In this document: piece after piece, positions 36,386 through 49,680 of the stretch
Layout of the letters: the number at the start of each line of letters is the position of its first letter
How positions within the stretch are numbered: position 1 is the stretch's first letter
NCBI GenBank assembly: GCA_903813345.2
Contig: CAIIXF020000001.1
Span: 47,693,885 to 47,757,884 of the forward strand
DNA length: 64,000 nucleotides
Reading direction: 5' to 3'
Origin: Owenia fusiformis
Lineage: Eukaryota; Annelida; Polychaeta; Sabellida; Oweniidae
The notes under the pieces: generated by a model
Told to the model about the DNA's origin: nothing
The model's input: the letters and a program-made list of their open reading frames with translations, nothing else
The model's database searches: none
Translations under genes and position numbers: made by a program

Positions 36386-39300
36386 GAATCTTCATAGATT
36401 TTTTATTTTCAGCTTATTATATTAACATTTTTTACAAACCGTAACATATCAATTGTGAGATGATTTAGTGAACAATAGATATACGTACCTTGGAGCAGAG
36501 GAGCGATTTGTAAAAGTACTTGTTCGGCAGCTCGGGACAAATCTCAAACACAGAAAAACATTGTGGTAATTTTCCAATTACATCCAGTAAAGGATTCCTG
36601 ATGATCAATCGTAGTTGCTTCCGTGGTATGGGTTGCCGCTAAGTTGTCTACAGCTCCCGCGAGGATTTTATCATCTGCTTGCAGCCCCTACCAGTCGATC
36701 AAATAAACGATTCAGTCTGGTCATTAATTTCGTTATGATTTTCAGTGTTGCTGGTGTGTTGTCAAAATTATTGTGTATTGGCGGACATCAATTCGTGTAA
36801 ATAACGTTTTAAAATGTATTCACTTCTTTTAAACTACTTCTAGGAATGCACACGCAACTGTAAGTAACGATCTTTCCGTTTTGGAATCACATTCCGTGGA
36901 CTTGCATCGTGGGAGGATTCGATTGCATAAATTAAAGGAGCGTAGGATCGAAGCGGGATGACGTCAGGTTGAAATTGGACATTGACAATATAGCGACTGG
37001 TGTAACCATCTTGCGCATGGGGGTAAATCGAAGATGTTATCAATATTGAGACTCTGGAAATTCTTGAAGGGATTCAAATTTATGTTAAAGTGATACAAAT
37101 GGAACTCAATACGATCGTACAATAGGACATCATGCCTAACACGTGGATTGACGTTTTGTGAGGTCTGACTAACCCGTCATATAAGTCCTTATAATCGAGG
37201 ATAGCTTATTGTCAGATAATGGAATCAAAGATCATAATTGGTACGTATGTTGACATACTTTAAAAAACTAATGTACATTGATTTTGCATTCTATATATCG
37301 CCGCGCGCCTCTTTGTATCTCTATATGCAGAATATGTCCTAACTACATTTAGTAATGGCCGTCTTTTCCTATTTCTTTGAATTATTTATTATTTTTATGT
37401 ACTTTGTTCAACATTAACTTAATTTGGTTTAGCGCTATTTCATTACCTGGGAGCATCGTTTAGGTTGCTTATAGGTCTAGTTTTCCTACCAATTAGTGAC
37501 GGAGAGAAGAACAGAAGGACAATTTATTTGAAAGATAATTAACAGTTTTTCACTTTTACAACTACTATACTGACAGAAGCAATCGGTTAAAAACAGTAGG
37601 TAGGAGTTTTTTTTAGCTAATTTGAAAACGTAGATATGTTTAGGTCGAGTCTCTTTGATTAAGTTTATAATATCTCTAAAAATCATTACTTTTGATATAA
37701 AAAGTGCTATCATGATTTCTCAAAATGAATATTATGAGAACTTACATATTATCGTTGCTGAATCTAAATTGGAAAGTCCAACGACCAGATACAGCGTCCT
37801 ATCTCATAATCAAACATTCATGCTAGAGAAGTAAATTTCATCTCTAATCCGAGTGAGTCGGAAAATAATTGTTCAAAAATAATTAAATGTTGATTGAAAC
37901 CAGTAAAAAGTCAATAGAATCTATTTTTGTGATTGGTGAACGTTTTCGGCTAATCCCTCGTGTTATTAGTTTTCAAACTGGTTCGTGACATGATAGACCT
38001 AGCTTAAAATATCATTATTCTCAATTATTTTCAATTATGACTTGATCTATGTGCTGTAAGATTCTACTGTACGTTCATAATCATGATATAGCTATCCCTT
38101 GGGTAAAGATTTCAATTATATATTTGTTATCGACAAGCGTCTATTTTATATAGAATCTATCAAATGTATTAGCTAACAGATAGCTTTGTCACAACTCCAG
38201 GATGAAACTCGCCAATCATCAGTTATAACTTCATATTGGCAGCTTCTATTCTTCACTCCTTGTTATGAAATTCTATAAATCGTGTGATAGAGTAGCATAT
38301 ATAGTATGTTTGTGTTCATGTAAGTGCTTATTAGCTATATTTTGAGTGGCACTAAGATCAATAAAGTATGTAAGAAAGTTCTGGACGACGGTTTCTTCAT
38401 GAAATCATAGTACCGGCAACAGGAACACATTTATATTGATCATACATTATACCTGTCCGTGTTGACAATGTATAATTTAGGCTAAATTCAATATAACGAA
38501 GATATAAACCAGATATACATTATACACAGTTGGTATGAACGTAACGTACATTTTTTAAATGTTGCCAGTCGAATCGATAATCCTATTTTCATAGAGAAAA
38601 AAATACTCTTTCCAAAAGTTAATCCCATAAAAAGATGCTTTCTCAAGGAAATAAATAGGGAATACAATTGCTATTCAAAACATAATGTATCAGTTCCCGC
38701 ATGAGCCAAAATCCCGTATCAGATCCAATATTGGATCCCGTATCAGCCAAAATCCCGTATCATATCCCGAAGAAGAACTATTCCCAGGGATTTCTCTCGA
38801 TTTTTACGCCTTTCGTTCAATTTTAAGACTTGTTAATTTCATTGAATTGTATCATTTTATGTAACCATTATTGGGTCTTGGGTGATGACATACAAGACTT
38901 GATCAAAATAAATATGTTTCAGAAAAAATATTGAAATGAATAGGTTATTGATGGTCGTGATGAAGTATGAAAATATGATGTTGTCCTCGAAAAATCTTCC
39001 CTTGAAATAGAATTCATATTCCATCCCTACTATTAAATAATTTTCTATCCCATGACACTACCTCGACCCGGTGAATAACACCAGGGACTATTTTTCATAT
39101 TGAATGAAATCGTATCCGCCCGCTCAATCACGCCCCAACCCCGCTCACGAAAATCGTATTCACCTCAAAACCCCGCTCGCGAAAATAGTATTCACCTCCA
39201 GGGAATTTTGCCAAAGAAATCTCCCAATTACGTTTGGTTGGGTCGATGTAGCGTGCTACATTGTATAATGATGTTCTTTGTGAGAAACGATATTTTCCAA

Positions 39301-40297
39301 ACAAAATTGAAAATAGAGATTTTGAAACGTAAGAAGTATGAAGAATGTAAGCCCATCAGTCATAGGCGAATTGATCATGCTCTGACACGGAAAGACAACG
39401 TCATAGAAATCTTAACAAGCGTGTGATGGACGTTTATGTACGTATTGTTAACTTACTTTTTTGAAGTTGATATGTTTATGTTAAACAAAATACTCGTACG
39501 TACTCTTTTTTAATAATTAAAGTCTAGTTGAAGCCAAAAGTTCCAACAAACAGTTTTTATCACTTTAAACTTATATTGCATCACTTTTACGATTGAAAAT
39601 ATTGTTCTTTTTAGTATTTTTCTATCGTCAAGGGAGAACAGCACCACGTGATGAAATAGGTACGGTTACTATTTCAGAGTAGTCAGAATGAAGCTAAACC
39701 TCGTGCCCCCACTCAGTAGTTGCTGGTTCCGAAGGCAACAATCAACTCGGAGAATACTTTTAAGCATACTTTAATATGGCAAACCATGGTCGAAAATAGA
39801 ACTCTACTTGAAGAGAATACGTCATGTGTTCATGAGGCTGTACGACTGATGACTCTTCATATATTAATGTCTCGCTTGTCTTTAATCATTAATTTCCCAA
39901 CTTTCACTTAATGCCTGCATTATTTCAAGATTTAATTTCCTAATATCTTCTTCAATATGTAAAACATGTAATTATGGTACATGCCCTTCCAAACTAACAT
40001 AAAAGATTGAACAACTTAATCTGCTTTTTTCCTTCAAGTAGACCTAGTAGTTTTTTAATTAGTTCCCCAAACAATGAGCAAGATGCAGATTGATGTTTAA
40101 ACAGCCTAAATATATGGAGAATGAAATCAATCAGGGGTTTATCTGATCGCGATAAGTCTTCAATCATTGCGAAATGATGGCCATATAATTAGACAATGGC
40201 ATCCCTCCAGACTGAGACAGATAGGCCTAATTGCATTAGAGTAGGCTTATAAAATAACTTGTACCACTTAGTCACATTGGTTACTATGTACAGGAGT
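36386..40297. other. Intergenic, no gene supported
   Basis: Includes a 16-bp perfect palindrome GATCCAATATTGGATC (38722-38737) between two direct copies of AGCCAAAATCCCGTATCA (38704, 38744), and a two-copy 32-bp repeat (CCCCGCTC.CGAAAAT.GTA) at about 39140-39200. A minus-strand frame ending at a good donor near 36489 (CCAAG before GTACGTAT) is too short to call. Confidence 0.4.
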
Positions 40298-41397
40298 AGA
40301 TCGTCTTTACAAGTATTACGTATTCAAAATTTTCATTACCCTTGTTGAGAAGAAAATAAGATCAATAGTGTAAACATCTTGTAAAACATTCGAACAGTTT
40401 ATTATATCACCACCAAAAGTGGTGACACATTGTTATGGTTTCCGTTTTTGTGACAGTGGGCGGCGGTTGGTAGTTGGAGTCCGGCGTCTGTAACAAATTC
40501 TAAAAATCTCCAATAACTTAACAAATTTTATGCTGTTTAGACTGACTTCAGTTTTTTAATCTTGATTTGGGTTTTGACCTTCAGTGACCTTCTCAAGGTC
40601 AAAATAGGTGTTTTTTCAACTTGCGTCAAACTGACCATTTTTTCAAAATCATCTAGCTACAAGTTCACAGAATTTCAAATCTGACTTTAGATTTGAGATT
40701 TGACCTTCACCCTCTTAAGGTAAAAAATGTTTTTTTAACTTGCTTCAAATTGACTTTAGAAACGATTATCCCTTATTTAAGGTATCATATTATTTAAACG
40801 ATAAAATTGTTTGTTTTTAAGTATGATTTCGGAAATTGTTTTCTAAAAATTCAAAATTATGGGATTTCATTAAGCCACATGCTCTTCCGATGAAATCGGA
40901 CATAATGTAATGAATATATCTATATATAATGAATATTTCTGCTATTATACTTGGCGTGATTGTTTATCAAACTGAAATCTAACGTAACATAATGTAGGAT
41001 ATGTAACCAACAATACATATAATGGAATTAGATTGCAATCACACCATACGTCAGTTCATCCTCTTGTTTCAGCGCACTTATAAGACTCTTTTCAATAAGA
41101 AATGAATGGCAAATGAGTGAATTACAGACATTTCGATATGGTAATGAGATACTGTTTAATTGCAAGACTTATGCATTAAACATTACAACTAATTTAGTTT
41201 CCCTACAGTCAAATATTTCTTGATTTTCTTTTCAGTTACATTTCCGATATCAAGCTTACATATAAAACACATTTCATCATGCTCTGCGCACATAAAGCAC
41301 CGTCGACTTGTCATTACGCGTCGCATTTAATTCTATGTATACTGAAATAGAATTTAATGTTTGTCACGACTGATTGACGAACTAATTCTTCATTAGA
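40298..41397. repeat. Left arm (outer part) of a large inverted duplication
   Basis: Matches 59190-60328 in inverse orientation: for example TCGTCTTTACAAGTATTACG at its outer end and CATCATGCTCTGCGCACATA near 41276. Identity is roughly 90% by eye, including short indels. Non-coding; the frames in both arms are mirror copies with no family features. Confidence 0.85.
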
Positions 41398-42570
41398 AAG
41401 ACACGTCACTTTGACATTTAGGAGTGGATACCTCGAAGCAAATTGCCATTCCCTGGACCAACCTTTTTTAAAGAGGGGGGAAGTGTTGCATGTCTGGTTA
41501 CAGGAAGTTTTAACGGGAATCGCATTGATTTCTGAGTCAACATTATAATGAAAAGACAAGATCATTACACAATATGCGTACAAATACAATACATAGAGCA
41601 TCCTCGAATGAATTAATCTACGGTAATTGATGCTACGTTTGACCTATAACAATCGTGTTTGGACACTAATGTTATTATCAGAGATAAAACGAGATAACTT
41701 GTTATCCAATAGCTTTATTAAAATTCTGACAACCTTTAACATGAGATAACAACACGTTTAATATAAGCAATTGAACACATTCCATGTCAAATCAAAGAAA
41801 CTGGATCTGCTCTCATTAGTGTACATTTCGAAAGAGTTTTACGTTGTTAACGCTACAAAAATGAGTCTCGTTAGGATTATGTCGTCAGAAAACCTATAGA
41901 ACCAGAATTTTGCCGATGAGTAACTTACATTTATTTCACTTACAAACTCCCATAAAAGCCACTAAACGTGCATTTGATGGCGTTGAAACTGTAAAACCTT
42001 GGCAGAGGAAAATGCAACTTGCTATTGCGCATTTGGCATAGCGCTAGCCTTTCTACCAATCAATGTTAAGTTATTAGCACACTTTTGATCATGAACAGCC
42101 AAACCTTGCACTACATGCGGCACATTATAAAACACATTTATTACCTGCATCATATCGTTTGCTTTAATATATCAGATGCGATATAATGATCTTTATCACC
42201 ATGACACCTCAAACAAATGGTGATTGAAAGTGGCTGGCCATGGGACTCCATATACTACCTAGCTAGTTCTGTAATGTAATAAATTAGTATCTCTGATAAG
42301 TTCACATTTACACTTATTACCTTACAGGTTATGAAGTAGACGGATAAAGTAATACTTATTTAATTCCGTTCTGTTGTAATCTGTTTTTAAATCTCTCTTT
42401 TTAGCATCCTGAAGCAATGTATAAAAAAAGTATTTTAAATGGCCACTCGCCTTGGTGACTGTTGATTTAAAGGACCTAATGCACACTCAGAACCCAGGAA
42501 GATTTAAGTAACCTTTCATCCATTGTGGCAGATCTCAAAGAATGCATCAACCGCGGGCTTTGGTTGTGCA

Positions 42571-43271
42571 AAAGTCCATGTGCAGTATGGCAAGTGATTT
42601 GGCCATCTGGCCATTAATACAGTGGTTTTTATCAAAACAACATGTTTTCTTTCAAGTTTAGTCCCCATGGTAGTAAAATATCAATCCAACTCTCTGAAAA
42701 TTATAAATTAGGACCCCAAATTGGCACTTTTCAAAAAATGTTAGACTCATTTTCTAAAACGAAGATCTTGTTTTTCTCAATTTGAACATATCGAAAGTTT
42801 CTTCTACACTATATTAACAATTTCTGAAAGGGGGATGTGTATTGAAATACGTTAAAGTTAAAAACCACATATTCCATGTTATTTTCCCTTAGGGAAAACT
42901 CGTGCTACCCATTGTTTTCAGCATAATTTTGGTCATCGAAAATGGATATCTAAAACTAGACTTTCAATACCATTCTACCTTTGAAGAAGTTTTAGACCCT
43001 TTGTTGAATAATCTTTTCATGCAATAAAAACCAGAAAAAGAAAATCCGAAATCGAGTAAATAAGTTCAACATTTTGAAAAAAATGTTAACATGGGGTCCC
43101 TATTAATAATTTTTCGAATTGTTCGATTGATGTTTTTATCATTATGGACACTTCACTTGAAAGAAAACATATTGTAATATTTTAATAAAAACCACTGTAT
43201 TTATGCCCAGAAAGTACTCATGGCTAAGATATGACTATCTAAAATCACTTGCCATACTGCACATGGACCTT
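42571..43271. mobile_element. 701-bp long-TIR element (copy A)
   Basis: The ends are inverted copies over at least 100 bp: GTCCATGTGCAGTATGGCAA at the left, TTGCCATACTGCACATGGAC at the right, then the TCTTTCAAGT and CATATTGT... blocks. A full homologue is at 60881-61602 and half copies at 55300-55393 and 56541-56805. Non-coding. It lies within the 3-kb segment that is present only in the left arm of the inverted duplication. Confidence 0.8.
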
Positions 43272-44096
43272 ACAGAAGTGACCAAAGATTCTCAAAGGGT
43301 GACCAGATGGACTTGACCTTTACCAGTATTTCAAGTATTTCAATTCCACTTATTCCCAAATGTGATAAAGGAACAGAGGCGAAAATAAATGTGGCGAGCG
43401 ATCGAGTCTACGCTAGCATTCGGCTATTGGTCAATAACTTTTATATTATATATCATGCATCGGCTCGTTACATTCATTATATATTCAATTACAATTTCTA
43501 AAAATGAATTACTTTTATATGGCTGGGTAATCCAGCTATGACGCAGTAAAAGCGTTGGATAAGTGGGATTTTATGCATTACAGTAGCTGTTATTAGGTCT
43601 AGAACTATTTGCGAACTATTGCGAATATCGTCATATGTTCTTCCCACCATATGCAACTGAAGTCTCAAAAGATAAACGTCGATATGGTGGCTATCGTTTT
43701 AGTAATATAAGTCAAACACGTTCAGAGCAATGTCTTTCTGAACAATTAATACAATTCAATTCGGATTTTTGAAAACTCCAAAACTCATCAGCACTCAGAA
43801 TGCCACAATTTTAAATCGATCTATCCGAGTTACAGTGTTTACAATCTTGATCATATCCCTACGCAGAAATTAATTACGTACGCTTGGGTCATGCATTTTA
43901 TATATAGCACTCAAATATATGAATTATGAGTAGATTACCAGACGGCTAGACGTCAGATGGAACTATCTGATGATATTCTCCTCAAGTTTTTGAGACTTAT
44001 TGTCCCAAAGGGGCATTAAATAGTGAATACTATAGTAAAAAATATTCATTTCTTCAACTGTGGCAACAAATTCAATATCACATGTTTTTTTTATAG

Positions 44097-44263
44097 GGAC
44101 ACGTCAAAGCATGAGATTGAGATCAAAACAGTTGACACCCTCTCCAAGTGATCCATTCCGTGTAACTGGGTTTGTTGACATAACTAAGGAATATGTAGAT
44201 CTGACATTCTCAGTATACCCAGAGCCAACAAGAGAAATCAGTTCCAATAATCGAAGTTTTTAA
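44097..44263 (+). pseudogene. Isolated terminal exon-like segment, unknown family
   Basis: A strong acceptor (poly-T then ATAG) opens a 55-codon frame to TAA, containing DPFRVTGFVDITKEYVDL. The same coding motif is found degraded twice more: at about 44470-44560 on the minus strand, and in the other duplication arm at about 59040-59122 on the plus strand (SEPFRVTGFVDIAKEY, then a stop). No matching upstream exon was found. I do not recognise the family. It is most simply read as a displaced exon copied with the duplication, or the 3' exon of a degraded gene. Confidence 0.4.
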
Positions 44264-44659
44264 AAGTTATGATAAATTTTCCATTTTTTACGTTTTCACG
44301 AATGTAAATGAGGTTACTTCGTCAAGGCCTTTTAACTCTTCTGTCCACAGGTATACAATTGTTTCTTGTACAAAGTACAATCAATTTGCTAGCCAAAGCG
44401 ACTTAAGTATCGCACGCCTAGCTGTGAAACATTATCTTTATTTCCGTAGGGTAAGATCACCAGTTTTGCTGAAATGAGCAGTTGTATTCCCTTGCAATGT
44501 CAACAAACCCAGTGCCACAGATTGGTTCACTTCAAGAGGTGTCGACACACCTCGTTCAAAATTATTAAATGCGAGAGGGAGATAAAGTTACGTTATTATT
44601 TTTGCAGCGTATACTTTATATAAAGTTTTGATAAGTGGTATAGATATGGAGCATATGGG

Positions 44660-44935
44660 TCTATAGGGGTTGTATATGGTAATGGTTTTATGATAGGGGT
44701 TGTATGGTAATGGATCTATGGTAGGGGATGTATATGGTAGAGGTTTTATAATAGGGGTTGTATGGTAATGGATCTAGGATAGGGGTTGTATGGTAATGGA
44801 TCTATAATAGGGGTTGTATATGGTAATGAATGTATGATAGGGGTCGCCTGGTAATGGATCTTTAATAGGGGTTGTACTGGTATGGCAATAGATCTAGGGT
44901 GGTTGTATGGTAATGGATCTATATAGAAATCCATG
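44660..44935. repeat. Minisatellite, 27-28-bp unit
   Basis: Units of AGGGGTTGTATGGTAATGG plus ATCTATGAT with small variations, about ten copies. The inverse array lies at 58660-58925 in the other duplication arm, so the array predates the duplication. The Pro/Ile/Tyr-rich frame across it is a by-product. Confidence 0.9.
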
Positions 44936-45366
44936 ATTTCTCATGATGGCATTGGTTGCATAGACAGGGAACGCTAGAAATAATGCCAAGAGCGTGTACG
45001 CAAACGGAGCTACAATAAGGGTTGATAATGGAGCACGCTATGATCAGGGGTTGTGGTAATCGGTCCATCAGCACTTACCCGTGTTATAACAAGGCCTCTG
45101 AAGGAAAATCTCGAGTCAAATGGCGTATATATTTTGGCTTCATTTTTGTGAATTTCAATTTCTGGCAGCAGAGAGAGAGGGGGGTAGTGTCACGATTGGC
45201 CGATTATTTCAAAAAGTAGACGTTTGAATCCTATTGAGTTTAGTGTCCGAATGTAGCTCGGACATTGCATATTATAGACCTCAGATAGGTCAGTGGGGCC
45301 AAAACTATCCATAAATCAAAAAATAAGGCGTTTGCCCCTTTGCCCATTGACAACTATGGTGTGGCG

Positions 45367-45432
45367 TGTACCCTTTGCATTTGTTTGACTTCACTTCTAA
45401 ACGAAAGCTTAGTCTCTACGTGCAGAGTAGGT
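45367..45432 (+). repeat. Short dispersed repeat, TACCCT-ended family (copy 3)
   Basis: GTACCCTTTGCAT followed by TTGACTTCACTT and GAAAGCTT, then CGTGCAGAGTAGGTG. Shortened compared with 34630-34720; its duplicate is at 58060-58150. Confidence 0.6.
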
Positions 45433-45773
45433 GACGTTAATTAGGGGTGTTTTTCCCCTACGGCGAGTGTGCTCAACTGTATCATAGCTCGGGCATGGGG
45501 CTACGTTTATTTGGTACTCTGCCGTATGATCAACTCAACGCGTATTATAAGTTGCAACTTTATGAGGTCCGGTTTGTATTTATTTACCAAAATATGGCGA
45601 TTTAAAACAAATGGTTATTCAATGTTAAAACATCCAGACTGGTGCATTTAAAAATTACAGTATGCAACTGTAAAGGTCTAAAGGGAAACAAATATTCTTA
45701 TACACTTTAAAACAGCTGCGGTCTGAGACCGTAAAAACATCTACTCTACCGAGGGAAAATAACACACGTGGTT

Positions 45774-48700
45774 GGAGATCCATGTCCTTGTTCGAAGGTT
45801 GGTTAATGTAAAAAACAACGCGACACAATAACGGATATACCAGAGCAGTTTGTAGAAACATGTAATTTCCTACTGCGGCGCCTTAATTTGGTTGCATGGT
45901 ATTCTTGATTTATGATCGGTGATTTTGTCTTGAAGAATATAGCCTCGACGTTGAGGATTCATGTCTAATCCATATGAAATATATGTTGCATCTCAATACA
46001 CGAAAGGCCAAAAATGAATGATTTTGGATTAACGTTAATAGATAACCTATCTTTAGGAAGCTGAAAAACAATCATAACTTTGCTGTACTGTTTGGAGACT
46101 TGATCAGTCTTTGGCTATTTCTAACATGAAAAGCAGAAAGATTTTCTCAGTATCAGAACGTAGGATCACCATACAAGGTGTATATAGATCTACGCTTTTA
46201 TATAAGAAGTTTATAAATATATTGATATATGCCCCTGACGCATGAGATCGTATTTATAAATGAGAGTTCTTCCTAATTTAGTGTCTCTATTATTCTCGGA
46301 AGATGTATTCATTGAGGTATAGCAAGATAAGTCAAAGGGACAAGTTTGTCGAATAGCCGATAATTACGTTCTAGTGTTTTGATCGTAGAGATCATCCGCT
46401 CATTGTCCCTTATGATGGCCACGGGCATGGTGCGTAAGGGTCAATTAAAGATATTTATTCATGTTATTGTTCTAAAATCAGTTTGCGTTTGGCCTGTTGA
46501 AACTTCACCTCGCCCTCGCACTCTGCTGCAAATAATTCATTATATAGTATGCGAAACCTAAAGTGATGTATGTGTGACATACGTATACAAGACATGTACA
46601 TAATATTTACGAACGATCTCCAAAATTAAAGTTGCTTCGATCAAAATTCGATATTCCCTCACAAATCCAGGGCAGTGGAGCTGGGGATCTAGCATTGAAA
46701 GTTAATCTAAAATATCATCTGTATTATCCGTATTTATCCAATTAGGAATATGAAAACTGGCAAACAAGATAAAACATTGTATTAATCGCCGACAGGGACA
46801 AGAGATGTCCTTTTTGCTTACCCGTAGAAACAATCAATGGTATTAGTCTTGACAGATAGCGTGGTGGTACATCTGCTCCATCTGATTTGGGTCTTAACCT
46901 ACACTAGACGAAACAAGGACATGATTCAAACGATCTTAATTGTGAGATAACTAAATGAACCAAGATGTCAAAAAAGCAATATTTGGTCATTTCATTTTGT
47001 TTTTGGAGAAATAAGTGAACTAGAGTTATCCAACCGTTCTGTTTTAAACCAAGTTACGGATTAACGGAATACAATCAACAATGCTAAAATGAGGCAAATC
47101 CTACAGAACTAATCGAAACTATGTATTATGTCTGAATATGTAGATTAGAGAGGTCAATACCTTACAATTTCGGGAAATACTAGAGACAGCTACCATTTCA
47201 AGGGGCATATCGGAGTAAATGTGTTTTTCACTAAAAATAGACGCCCTTTTAAAAAAGAAAAATATCTGTTTGAAGATGTTCTTTCAACAAGAATCCCATA
47301 TAATAGTGAATGATAATTACTTGTAAATTATATCCATAAGTGTGTAGTCGACAAAACAGGCCGATATGGACACGCAGAACAGTTTCCAACTTCCCCGCCG
47401 ATATGAGCTATGAAAGGAAGCGTTACGTTTATCCAATAAATGCTAATAACAATCATGTTAGTCATTCTCTTACAACTTTGAGAGGGAGACACTCGAAAAC
47501 GATAAGTTCCACCTTTCCGGAAAACCGGGTACGTTTAAGGCATCAATTGATGCATATTTCGTTTATAATTATCTCTAGCATAATGTATTATCGACTAAGA
47601 ATAATGAGTTATACGTGGTAATTTACACCTTTTATTTCAGTACCAGTTAATATGATACACGTGAAAATACAATATGCCGCTCATATGGCAATTAACTAAT
47701 CCAAAAATGAAATCAATGAAAGTGCTGCTGTAAGACGATACTCTATTTATTACGAGCAATGATGCTAAATTATGCTATCAATGATCCACATCTCTATTGT
47801 CATGTCTCTTCCAGCGGTAGAGGCAGCCTCACGACCTGGGCTGGTGAAGTACTTGGCCGAGACCATTAAATATCATGGAAAACAAACGTATGAGTCAAAA
47901 TTACAAAACATCGAACTACACTTGTTTTCAAAAATCTGGGAAAACACCTGAATACCCATTGGACCACCTATGATATTAGTCTACTTACGTTTTGAGTTTT
48001 AGAAACAATTCAAAAACAATTCCAAATGTTTTCATTCAGTGTTGAAATTGTACTGTTTAGTGTGGAAATTGCGCCCATTATTAAAGGGGGTGACTTGTAC
48101 CATTTAGTGAGAAAGGTTGCATTCAGAGAGGACATGTAACCGTTTACTTTGTATTCTTTTCCTGGGAAGCTCTATACCATTTGATAGGGAGGTTGTGCTA
48201 TTTACTTACGATATTGTAACAGTCAGTTGAGAAATCATACCATTTAATGAAGACGTTGTACCATTTACTTTGGAAATTATATTCTTTAGTTGGGAAGTTG
48301 TACCATTTAGTCAGATACAATGCCTCGTTCCTGATTGATCAGATGTCACTAATTGAATTAAATGGTTGAGCGATTCCATTACAGAGAGTTTCACGGAGGA
48401 AGTTATAAGATTCATCTCATAAACCATCTTGGCGAGAGTCCTGACAATGCATTTAATACTTAGATTTTCATTAATGTACAGTATTTGTACCCTTTCATGT
48501 TCTGCTCACTGGTACTTCTTTCTAGCAATAATCCGAGCACCATCCGCCAAGCCAGGATCAGGTAGTTCCTGATATATCTGTTATTTAAACACTTCTAGAG
48601 ATATATTAAAGACTACTTGATCGTTTCGTGTATTTTGCAATAGACTTCATATTTTGTAAGCTTAGTTTGTTTGTTAGATAGAAAGTTTACGTTTTGTCAA

Positions 48701-49547
48701 TGAGCTTTGTCAATATGACATGTTTTATACTATTCGTTTTCACGAGTTATTTCACATATAAACGCGGTCTCCAGGAGAGCCTGGGGTTCGTGAGGTTGAA
48801 ATACCTGGCCAAAAAGCAAATTATAACAAAAACACAAACAATATCAGAAAACAATAAAACGTATTAGATTATTCATGGATTTCCTGTAAAGTCGTGCGCG
48901 TAGAATAAAATCGAAGAGTCTGAGACATAATTGATTATAGAGCTGCGATTATATGTTATTTTGAAGAAAATTAACTTGAATTTGACAAGCTTCTTTGGGT
49001 AATTAGATGGTATGGACATGCAAAATTGATCCATAGGTTGTTCAAGTGAAATAAGTAATAATGTAAACCCTTTGAATTGAAATTCAGAAGCATGTCAAGA
49101 AGATACGTTAGTGTTTTTTCAGATTGCCGGCGTTTTTCAATGCAAATATTTCTCTTTTAAATAGCCTCTGGTATCGATTTATTTCGTTTCCAATTATTTG
49201 CTCGAAGGTAGTTAACGACATGCATGTTTTTAAACCTCTTTCGCATCATTTATTTTTTCGCTGGAACTAAGATACGGTATCTGATGGGGCTGTCTCTGGA
49301 AAATAACTCGAAGATCCGAAAATCCCAATATCGGAAATAGATTCTCAATGACGTGGAAATTGTGTGCTTAGCATGTCATTCTAGTTCTCCATAGTAAAGT
49401 GATGAGTCTATTTATTTTTTAATTCTATTTTCGTTAAGCAAATCCATGCGTGTCTAGAAGACATTGCTTTCGAAGCTGCCACCAAGCTAAGTGTATATTA
49501 TCTCAGTAAATAACAATCTAAAATTAGACTTCTGATTTTTGTTTCAG
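45774..49547. other. Region between left duplication arm and the SLC16-like gene
   Basis: No gene recognised. At 48030-48320 a decayed repeat carries several variants of TTGTACCATTTAGT at about 30-bp spacing. The rest is AT-rich with short frames only. Confidence 0.4.
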
Positions 49548-49680
49548 TACGTGAGATGTCCAACCTTATACAAGAATGAACCTCTGAAAGACATCGTTAC
49601 AAAAGCTACAAAAATCCCACAATGACTATCAAATAATCTTACTAAAACATTGTTTACGTATAATCAACGAGACAATCACG
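49548..49680 (+). promoter_or_regulatory. Probable spliced 5' UTR of the SLC16-like gene with short uORFs
   Basis: A good acceptor (TTTTTGTTTCAG, ending 49547) precedes this segment, suggesting a non-coding first exon farther upstream. Two tiny upstream ORFs lie before the main ATG: ATGTCCAACC... to TGA (49556-49579) and ATGACTATCAAATAA (from about 49622). These could damp translation of the main frame. Confidence 0.4.

Larger units (their letters stand above)
44408..45773. repeat. Left arm (inner part) of the large inverted duplication
   Basis: Matches 57711-59175 in inverse orientation, for example GCCTAGCTGTGAAACA at its outer limit and ACCGAGGGAAAATAACACAC at its inner limit. It includes a 28-bp minisatellite (44660-44935) and one copy of the TACCCT-ended repeat (45367-45432). 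Confidence 0.85.

Noticed and set aside
36490-36720. Possible minus-strand exon ending at a CCAAG/GTACGTAT donor
   Set aside because: The frame leading to the donor is only about 50 codons after a stop, has no start Met and no recognisable motif, and no partner exon was found.
44746-44934. Pro/Ile/Tyr-rich frame, with a similar one at 58602-58871
   Set aside because: Both are readings of the same 28-bp minisatellite in the two duplication arms.
45469-45651. Almost identical 60-codon frames at 45469-45651 (+) and 57837-58019 (-), suggesting a conserved gene
   Set aside because: Conservation is explained by the inverted duplication; surrounding non-coding sequence is equally similar.
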